Source: Deltaproteobacteria bacterium UBA5756 (lineage in GTDB: Bacteria > Desulfobacterota > Syntrophorhabdia > Syntrophorhabdales > Syntrophorhabdaceae). From it: a stretch of 64,000 bases of DNA. Location: the NCBI GenBank assembly GCA_002418985.1, contig DIFE01000066.1, forward strand, positions 83,224-147,223, written 5' to 3'. Each line of letters opens with the position of its first letter. Position 1 is the first letter of the stretch. This document shows, piece after piece, positions 57,986 through 64,000 of this stretch. Below the pieces are notes generated by a model. It did not search any database, was not told the DNA's origin, and was given only the letters and a program-made list of their open reading frames with translations. Both the position numbers and the translations under genes were made by a program.

Positions 57986-60900
57986 AACTGTCCAGACTCG
58001 AAATTTTCGGTTTCAAGTCGTTCCTTAACCGCACCGTCTTCCAATTCGGTGAAGGTATTACGTCCGTCGTCGGACCCAACGGCTGCGGCAAGAGCAACAT
58101 AGTCGACGCCATCGTCTGGGTCCTTGGCGAGAGGGGCACAAAGAGCCTCAGGGTCAAGGATATGGGCGACGTCATCTTCCATGGCAGCAACGGCAAGAGG
58201 CCCGTCAATATCGCCGAGGTAACCCTCGACCTCACCGAAGGCGACAAGGAATTCATTGTAAAGAGACGTATCTACAGGGACGGTACAAATGAATATTCCC
58301 TGAACGGCAAGATCGTCCGGCTCAAGGACGTGCAGGATGCGTTCCTGGGAACGGGCCTTGGCACCAATTCCTACGCCATTATAGAACAGGGCCGGATCGA
58401 GGCTCTCATTTCCATGAAACCCCCCGAGAGGCGCATCGTCATCGAAGAGGCAAGCGGCATAACGCGGTTCGAAGAGAAGAAGCGCGACGCCGTCGCCCGT
58501 ATGACGGAAACCTCTGCCAATCTCGAGCGCATCGAGGACGTGTACCGGGAGGTCACTGTCTCCTTTGGCAAGGCCGAGCAGGAATGGGAACGCTGGAAGG
58601 CATACCAGGAACTGGCCGACAGGCTCCACGAGATCGACAGGCAACTCCTCCTTGACGGCTACGCCAGGCTCCGCAAACGGATGACAAAGGTCAGGGAACG
58701 ACAGGCGGACCTAGAGGAAGAGATCCTGCAGAAGGAAGCCGAAAAAGCCACCCTGGCCGAAGAGTTCGATGCGAAGGAAAGCGAGTTCTCTCTCACCGAC
58801 AATATTATCCGGCAGTTGGAAGTTGATCTAAAAAGCAAAGAGAAAGACATGGAGAGCCGCCTTCTTGAGATAGAGTACCTGGGCGAGGAGATCAAGCGTC
58901 TCGAACTTTCCGTCAAAGGACTCTCCCAGGAGGAATCCTCAATTGCAGGCGAGATATCCCGGCATGAAGGGGAAATCAACGCCCTCAAGGAGAAAACCGG
59001 CATCCTGACAGAGGAATTACAGCAGGAGAAGGAGAAGGAGACCAGGGCCCAGGACGTCGCGCAGACGTTCAAGACAGACATCGAAGAAAACGAAAAGAAG
59101 CTTGAGGAATCACGGACACGGCTCTTCGTCTCGATGAGCTCGCTTACGGAGACAAGAAACAAAATAGCTGAAATTGAAAGACTGGAGAAGGAAAAACAGA
59201 AACGGATCGAAAGGCAGGCGGCCGAGCGCAGCGAACTTGATGCGCTGATGGCCTCCCTCAACGGCAAGCGTCAGGCACTTCACGATTCGCTTCAAAACGC
59301 GCTCCGGGAAAAGGAGTCCCTTTCCGTGCGCGAATCGGCGCTGCTTGCCGAGCGCGACAAGACTGCGCGGGAGATGGAAAGCCTCAAGGTCCTCGTTGAA
59401 AGCACACGAAGTGAAAAACGCCTGAAAGAGGACTTTCTCAAACAGCTTGGCGGATACATCGAGGGCTCTCCCGATGCCGTTCCCGCCGAGGACCGCCTTG
59501 TCAACCTTATCAAGGTCGAAGAACCGAAGATCAAGGCCCTGGAGAGATTCTTCCAGGAAGAACTGGAATACGAGGTCATAAGGGATGACTCCGCCGAATC
59601 GGTGGCGGCAGCGGTGCGGGCAAGGGAAGGCAACCGTATCTTCTTCTCTCCGAAGGGGATCTTCAAGACGTCCGGGGGCGACGTGGAGATCGATATCTCA
59701 TGGATAGCCGATATAGAAGAGGCCCTGTCCAGGGTAGCCGGCGGCGAAGAGGGAATATTCATCAACGATGACGTCTATGTCGATTCCCGCGGCATTATCC
59801 TCAGCGGGACGGGTTCGAAAAAAATCGACGTGAGGCAATTCAAAGAGAAGCTGAAACTCGAGAAGGAACTGCAGACACTATCGTCCGATATTGAGCGCCA
59901 TGCCGGTACCCTCAGGGATTTGAGGCCGGCTCTCGATGCCTGCGACGGAAAGTACCGTTCCGCCCGCGGTGCCCGCGAAGGGCAGGAAGGCAGGATCAGG
60001 GCCCTCGAAAAGGACCTCCTCATCGCCGAAGCGCAGTGGAAGAGTGCCGCCGACAGGGTCTCCGACCTGGAGGCGGTCGCGGAGTCCTTCGATGATGCCG
60101 GACCGGATGACGCTGCCGCACTCGCCGCCGAGCGCAGCCGCCACGAGGAGGAAAAAACGGCGATAGAGTCATCCATGGCCCATCTGAGGGAGACGCTGGG
60201 CAGGTTGAAAAAAGAGTACGAAGCGGCGCAATCCACCTGGCACGGCATTACCATCGAGATTGAACGAAAGACGAATATGCTCAAGTCGATAGGTGAAACG
60301 GGCGAGCGCTCCACGGAAGCCATCGCAGCACTCGCCGCAAAAAAGCGCGGCCTCAAGGAGAAATTCGAAGCCATAAACCGGGACATCGACGGCAGGACAC
60401 GGAAGATCAGGTACCTCGAACGTTCCCATGAAGAACTCCAGGCGGAGCAACAAAAACACGTCGCGAGATTCGAAGAGCTCAAGGTAATGCTCGGCAACCT
60501 TCACGGTCAGAAACAGGCCCTCCAGGAATCGATCGAAAATGCCGGCAAGGAAATGGAAAAAGTACGTGCCCGGAAAGAAAACGCCGAAAAGGATCTGGCG
60601 GTCCTCGAAGAAAAGCGCCTGACCATTATCGAGCACCTGCGCGATACGTACAATATCGAAGACCCGGGCGACGTCTCGGTCCAACTGCCTGCCGACATAG
60701 AAGAGGAACGGGAATCGCTCACGGGCAAGGTAGCCGCGATGGGCGAAATAAATTTCAGGGCGGAAAAGGAATATCTTGAACTCAAGGAGAGGATCGCTTT
60801 TCTGGACAAGCAGAAGGAAGACCTTCTTACCGCGATGGAATCCCTGAAGAAGACGATTACGAAGATCGACCAGTTCACCAGGGAGCTTTTCACTGAAACC

Positions 60901-61317
60901 TTTGACAAGGTCAACAGCGCCTTTATCCGCTTCACCGATTTGCTCTTCAAGGGCGGCAAAGGCTACCTCGCGATCAACACGGAACAGGCCGGAGTCGACC
61001 TCTTCGTTCAGCCTCCCGGAAAGAAAGTTACACGGATGGAACTTCTCTCCGGCGGCGAGAAGGCCCTCATCTCCCTCGCATTCCTTCTCGCGCTCATGGA
61101 CACCAGGCCAAGCCCCTTCGCCCTCATGGACGAAATAGACGCTCCTCTCGACGACGCCAACCTCGCGGGTCTTCTCGACATCATACGGGGCATGAGCCTC
61201 AAAACACAGATCATTTTCATCACCCACAACAGGATCACCATGGAATACTCGGACATGATATACGGTATAACCATGGAGGAACAGGGCATTTCAAAGACCG
61301 TCTCCGTCAGGCTCTAG
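57982..61317 (+). CDS. smc: Chromosome segregation ATPase SMC
   Basis: An 1111-residue SMC protein. The N-terminal head has Walker A GPNGCGKSNIVDA at residues 31-43. Long coiled coils (about 170-480 and 640-930) flank a hinge (about 490-620, GSPDAVPAEDRLVNLIKVEE). The C-terminal head has the ABC signature LLSGGEKALISLAFL near 1020 and Walker B FALMDEIDAPLDDAN. Length is slightly under the bacterial norm. It organises and segregates the chromosome with ScpA and ScpB, which are not in this window. Translationally coupled to gltX copy 2. Confidence 0.97.
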   Translation: MKLSRLEIFGFKSFLNRTVFQFGEGITSVVGPNGCGKSNIVDAIVWVLGERGTKSLRVKDMGDVIFHGSNGKRPVNIAEVTLDLTEGDKEFIVKRRIYRDGTNEYSLNGKIVRLKDVQDAFLGTGLGTNSYAIIEQGRIEALISMKPPERRIVIEEASGITRFEEKKRDAVARMTETSANLERIEDVYREVTVSFGKAEQEWERWKAYQELADRLHEIDRQLLLDGYARLRKRMTKVRERQADLEEEILQKEAEKATLAEEFDAKESEFSLTDNIIRQLEVDLKSKEKDMESRLLEIEYLGEEIKRLELSVKGLSQEESSIAGEISRHEGEINALKEKTGILTEELQQEKEKETRAQDVAQTFKTDIEENEKKLEESRTRLFVSMSSLTETRNKIAEIERLEKEKQKRIERQAAERSELDALMASLNGKRQALHDSLQNALREKESLSVRESALLAERDKTAREMESLKVLVESTRSEKRLKEDFLKQLGGYIEGSPDAVPAEDRLVNLIKVEEPKIKALERFFQEELEYEVIRDDSAESVAAAVRAREGNRIFFSPKGIFKTSGGDVEIDISWIADIEEALSRVAGGEEGIFINDDVYVDSRGIILSGTGSKKIDVRQFKEKLKLEKELQTLSSDIERHAGTLRDLRPALDACDGKYRSARGAREGQEGRIRALEKDLLIAEAQWKSAADRVSDLEAVAESFDDAGPDDAAALAAERSRHEEEKTAIESSMAHLRETLGRLKKEYEAAQSTWHGITIEIERKTNMLKSIGETGERSTEAIAALAAKKRGLKEKFEAINRDIDGRTRKIRYLERSHEELQAEQQKHVARFEELKVMLGNLHGQKQALQESIENAGKEMEKVRARKENAEKDLAVLEEKRLTIIEHLRDTYNIEDPGDVSVQLPADIEEERESLTGKVAAMGEINFRAEKEYLELKERIAFLDKQKEDLLTAMESLKKTITKIDQFTRELFTETFDKVNSAFIRFTDLLFKGGKGYLAINTEQAGVDLFVQPPGKKVTRMELLSGGEKALISLAFLLALMDTRPSPFALMDEIDAPLDDANLAGLLDIIRGMSLKTQIIFITHNRITMEYSDMIYGITMEEQGISKTVSVRL

Positions 61318-61648
61318 ACCACCTGTGATTCGCCGACGGTTCGCAAATGCCTTTTTGTACAATGTCGCCACATCCCGTTGATATGTTGCAAAGTTCCTTT
61401 ACTGGTCTTATTTTGCGGGCCGGCGGGCGGGATTTTTTTTCTTGACTTTTTTCCTTAGAGCACTATCATTATAATATTATAAAGGGGAAGGGGGCGTTTG
61501 GGACATCGATTCTATCACTATATCTGCACCGTTGTAATAACAACGGCTTCAAGTTTTCATGCATCCTCTTTTAAAAAATGTTGTGAAAGGAGGTGGGATT
61601 TACCTTCGTTAAGGGAAATGTGTTTTCAAAAACGCAAAGGGGGTTATT
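61318..61648 (+). promoter_or_regulatory. Long leader of the symporter operon
   Basis: No gene is present. TTGACT (61442-61447), a 16-base spacer and TATCAT (61464-61469) form a promoter, with an alternative TATAAT at 61470. The mRNA leader is then about 170 bases and carries a hairpin CCGTTGT-AATA-ACAACGG (61529-61546) and an unused AAAGGAGGT near 61584. An RNA element or short leader peptide is possible but none is recognisable. Confidence 0.5.
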
Positions 61649-61801
61649 ATGCAGCCAACAGTACCAGCTTTACCACCTGTCACGCTTCCTGATGCATCTG
61701 TATTGATGGCACCATGGTATGTGTGGTGGGTCTTGGTCATCGGACTCTTTCTTATGACGTTTATCGGCACCTGGTTTATCACAAGGGGGTGGAAAGAATG
61801 A
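61649..61801 (+). CDS. 50-residue single-helix membrane protein
   Basis: A very small gene: 50 residues, an N-terminal Pro-rich segment, then one strongly hydrophobic helix (WYVWWVLVIGLFLMTFIGTWFI) and a short basic end (TRGWKE). AAAGGGGGT precedes the ATG and the stop overlaps the symporter start as ATGA, so it is surely translated with it. It resembles small subunits that accompany some sodium:solute symporters. No family assignment can be made with confidence. Confidence 0.75.
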   Translation: MQPTVPALPPVTLPDASVLMAPWYVWWVLVIGLFLMTFIGTWFITRGWKE

Positions 61802-63369
61802 ACCCGATAACCTACCTTGAATTTCAAAAATCATCAACTGAGATGGCAGTATGGGGCAGTATCGGTGTGGCGATCCTGCTCGTTATTTCCATCATGTTAG
61901 GATTTATGAGCAAGAAAAGGATGACCAAAGGCTCCTTTGACGAGTACCTCGTCGGCAAACGGGACATGGGTCCTATCGTGACCGGTTGCGCCCTCGCGGC
62001 GTCATACCTTTCAGGCTGGGCCTTTTGCGGCAGCACGGGCATCGTATATTCCGTGGGCCTCTCAGGTATGTGGTTCGCCGGCATCTGGAGCGTGCTCGGC
62101 CTTATCCCCTGCTGCTGGCTCGCCGCTGTGAAAACGGCCGATTTCTCTAAAAAGCTCGGCGCGGCGACGCTGCCGGAAACGATAGGCAGGAGATTTGAAA
62201 GCAAGATGCTCCAGACCGTTATCGCCATCTCCATGCTTTACTTCCTTTTCATGTATTCCGTTGGCCAGCTCAAGGCGGCAGGCGGTGTGTGGTATGCCAC
62301 GACGGGTCTTCCCCCGCTGTGGTGCCTTCTTCTGTCCATCTTTATCGCATGGCTTTACATGGTACTCGGCGGTTACGTGGGTACCCAGTGGTCCATGGCC
62401 TTCCAGGGGGCCTTCCTCGGCTTTGTCGGGGCACTCCTCGGTATATGGGCGATCATATGGGCCGGCGGTTTCTACGAAATCTCCGCAAAGCTGTACATGG
62501 AACCGAAGGTGGGGCCCGCCCTCATCAAGCTGATGAGGCCGGAACTACCACAGGTGGGTCCGACACAGCTCTTCTCGAGCCTCATCGGTATCCTTGCCTG
62601 TCCGGTCATATTCTTCACCATGGCCATCGGCTTCCCCCACAATGTGAGCCGGTTCCTCGGCATGGGCAAGCTTAGCAAGAAGGGTTACTGGACTCTGATC
62701 ACAGTGGTATTCATCATCGCCGGCATCCCTATCATGCTCGACTGCTCGAGCAACGGTCTTGTCGCCAGGATAATCTACGGCCCGAATCTTATGAAGGTTA
62801 AACCCTGGGCAGCCGATCTTGCTGCGCCGTCGCTCGCCTTTGCCGTTGGCGGCATTCCCATGATGACCCTCTACGTTATGGGCCTTTTCGCCTCCGCGCT
62901 TTCCACCCTTGCCGGTATGGTCTTCATCATGAGCGCCAATATCACAAGGGACGTTGTCAAGCTCTGGTGGCCTCAGGTATCCGACAAATCGATGCTCTAT
63001 CTGGGATATTTCCTCATCGCCCTTTTCCTCTTCCTGCCGTTCTACTGGACGCTGGTCAACCCGCCGCCGCTTCTGTCCATCTTCATGGGCCTCGCCGCGA
63101 TGGGCCTCGGTGCCATATTCGTCTTCGTCACCGCCGTTTCCTATTACTGGAAGGGTGCCACGAAGTGGGGCGCGCTCCTTACCGTTCTCTATGGTACGGG
63201 CATGAGCATCTATGGCGGCTATAAAGTTCTCTTCAAGCAAGAGATCGGCATGGGGACATTCGAGTGGTGGCTCGTCATCGGCTGCGGCATAATCTATTTC
63301 GTCGTCAGCGCCCTTACGAAACCGCCTTCGAAAGAGCTGCTCGACAAGCTCTTCCCGGCAAAGAACTGA
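61798..63369 (+). CDS. Sodium:solute symporter family permease
   Basis: A 523-residue SSF (SSS) family transporter with about 13 membrane helices, as in PutP/ActP/MctP-type carriers. SGWAFCGSTGIVYSVGLSGMW in an early helix and GFPHNVSRFLGMGKL are family features. It probably imports an organic acid or amino acid with Na+. The substrate is not evident. The ATG at 61798 is chosen because of the overlap with the small protein. An in-frame start at 61714 would run through that gene and is rejected. A terminator follows. Confidence 0.92.
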   Translation: MNPITYLEFQKSSTEMAVWGSIGVAILLVISIMLGFMSKKRMTKGSFDEYLVGKRDMGPIVTGCALAASYLSGWAFCGSTGIVYSVGLSGMWFAGIWSVLGLIPCCWLAAVKTADFSKKLGAATLPETIGRRFESKMLQTVIAISMLYFLFMYSVGQLKAAGGVWYATTGLPPLWCLLLSIFIAWLYMVLGGYVGTQWSMAFQGAFLGFVGALLGIWAIIWAGGFYEISAKLYMEPKVGPALIKLMRPELPQVGPTQLFSSLIGILACPVIFFTMAIGFPHNVSRFLGMGKLSKKGYWTLITVVFIIAGIPIMLDCSSNGLVARIIYGPNLMKVKPWAADLAAPSLAFAVGGIPMMTLYVMGLFASALSTLAGMVFIMSANITRDVVKLWWPQVSDKSMLYLGYFLIALFLFLPFYWTLVNPPPLLSIFMGLAAMGLGAIFVFVTAVSYYWKGATKWGALLTVLYGTGMSIYGGYKVLFKQEIGMGTFEWWLVIGCGIIYFVVSALTKPPSKELLDKLFPAKN

Positions 63370-63385
63370 TATTACAGGAACCGAA

Positions 63386-63418
63386 AAAAAGAGGGGCTTT
63401 TTTAAGCCCCTCTTTTTA
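63386..63418 (+). terminator. Intrinsic terminator after the symporter
   Basis: A 14-bp stem AAAAAGAGGGGCTT/AAGCCCCTCTTTTT with a TTTT loop and a T-run after it. It separates the symporter from the tiny gene at 63482. Confidence 0.88.
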
Positions 63419-63481
63419 TTCCTTCCAGAAAAACTGCGGGATCGCACACTATCTGACAATAACTATAACTATGGAGGACAC

Positions 63482-63565
63482 ATGGAGATATACACCGTTG
63501 CATGGCTTGCGGCAGGGATAGGAATCCTGGCGTATTTCATTTACAGCAAGTTCACTAAAAAATAA
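63482..63565 (+). CDS. 27-residue symporter-associated membrane peptide
   Basis: A 27-residue open frame with a strong ribosome site (GGAGGA before the ATG). The peptide is one hydrophobic helix (VAWLAAGIGILAYFIY) with a basic SKFTKK end. It lies just after the symporter terminator and matches the size and layout of very small accessory peptides known beside SSF transporters. Being below normal annotation limits, it is likely missed by gene callers. A separate promoter between terminator and ATG is not obvious, so it may depend on read-through. Confidence 0.65.
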   Translation: MEIYTVAWLAAGIGILAYFIYSKFTKK

Positions 63566-63567
63566 AA

Positions 63568-63996
63568 CTACCAGGAAGCGTTCTTCGACCTGAGATAATC
63601 CTGTGCACCTTTGTTTCCCATCCGCGCGGCCCTTCTATAATCGCTAAAAGCCTTCTCTCTGTCATTCATGATCTCATAGACCTCTCCCCGGCTTGCGTAG
63701 GCCTCTGAACTGTTGGGATTGATCGATATGGCTTTTGATAGGTCGTCTACCGCCGCCCGGTAGTTCTTCATGAGATAATAGACAACACCGCGATTATAAT
63801 AAGCATCGAAGTAGTTGGGGTCCTTTTTGATGGCCATGTCGAGAAGATCGATGGCTTCCCTTGGGTAGCCTGCATCGATAAATTGATAGGCCTTCTTATA
63901 GTAATCCTTCGCGGTCGAACCGCTATCGCCACCGCCGGAGCAACCGGCCAGAATAATGACGGTTAACAAAAGAACGACTGTAAAAATATGTTTCAT
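63568..63996 (-). CDS. TPR-repeat lipoprotein
   Basis: A 142-residue lipoprotein. The signal sequence ends in lipobox LAGC (C19). After a Gly/Ser linker it has three TPR motifs (AYQFIDAGYPREAIDLLDMAI, AYYNRGVVYYLMKNYRAAVDDLSKAI and a third ending EKAFSDYRRAA), so it probably binds partner proteins in the periplasm. The start is four bases from the window edge, so upstream signals are not visible. It converges with the tiny symporter peptide gene. Confidence 0.88.
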   Translation of the reverse strand: MKHIFTVVLLLTVIILAGCSGGGDSGSTAKDYYKKAYQFIDAGYPREAIDLLDMAIKKDPNYFDAYYNRGVVYYLMKNYRAAVDDLSKAISINPNSSEAYASRGEVYEIMNDREKAFSDYRRAARMGNKGAQDYLRSKNASW

Positions 63997-64000
63997 GGGG

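Overview
The window is a gene-dense, moderately GC-rich bacterial chromosome segment with diderm (outer-membrane) features: lipoproteins, an MCE/Mla lipid transporter, ADP-heptose and LPS-core type genes, sigma-54 enhancer-binding regulators, FIST and GAF sensor kinases, several radical SAM enzymes and a sodium:solute symporter with tiny companion proteins. This mix points to an anaerobic, delta-proteobacterium-like organism (Desulfobacterota, possibly near Syntrophorhabdus). That placement is inference from gene content only. No rRNA, tRNA, CRISPR array or intact mobile element was found.

Layout. 1-4.4 kb: two tandem nitroreductase paralogs, a cyclophilin-fold protein, a dipeptide epimerase and a YihY membrane protein fused to a cyclic-nucleotide-binding domain. 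4.4-7.8 kb (minus): thiD-thiC-xseA. 8.2-12.5 kb: an envelope-stress operon resembling ZraPSR (Spy/CpxP-like protein, glycine-zipper lipoprotein, second Spy-like protein, histidine kinase, sigma-54 regulator) behind a near-consensus sigma-54 promoter. 12.6-16.1 kb: an Mla-type transporter (STAS-MlaE, MlaF, MlaD, auxiliary lipoprotein), followed by two histidine kinases and a stand-alone receiver. 19.3-27.2 kb: trpS, an ftsB-like gene, a radical SAM gene, a thioesterase, two GT9 heptosyltransferases flanking a B12-type radical SAM gene, and both halves of the ADP-heptose enzyme HldE as separate genes.

27.5-39.6 kb is a surface-polysaccharide locus. It holds an AT-rich inserted pair (3,4-ketoisomerase and aminotransferase), a decayed IS256-type transposase, a second aminotransferase, glycosyltransferases, three broken genes in a row (methyltransferase, GT2, CmcI-like) and a protein with two kinase domains. 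39.6-44.8 kb (minus): an Elp3-like radical SAM protein, a VOC protein, and a FIST protein paired with a PAS hybrid kinase. 44.9-47.8 kb: murI and a priA whose helicase ATP motifs are missing. 47.9-51.5 kb (minus): a small secreted protein whose upstream region carries a sigma-54-like promoter and two identical palindromes, next to a two-component pair that could act on them. 51.5-55.7 kb (minus): carD, PIN-TRAM, ispD, ispF, gltX. 55.8-64 kb: an ankyrin protein, a second gltX, smc, a symporter operon with two very small membrane proteins, and a TPR lipoprotein.

Recurring themes are promoters whose -10 box lies only 6-9 bases before a start codon with no ribosome binding site (probable leaderless mRNAs), ATGA stop/start overlaps inside operons, and short dispersed repeats next to stop codons.
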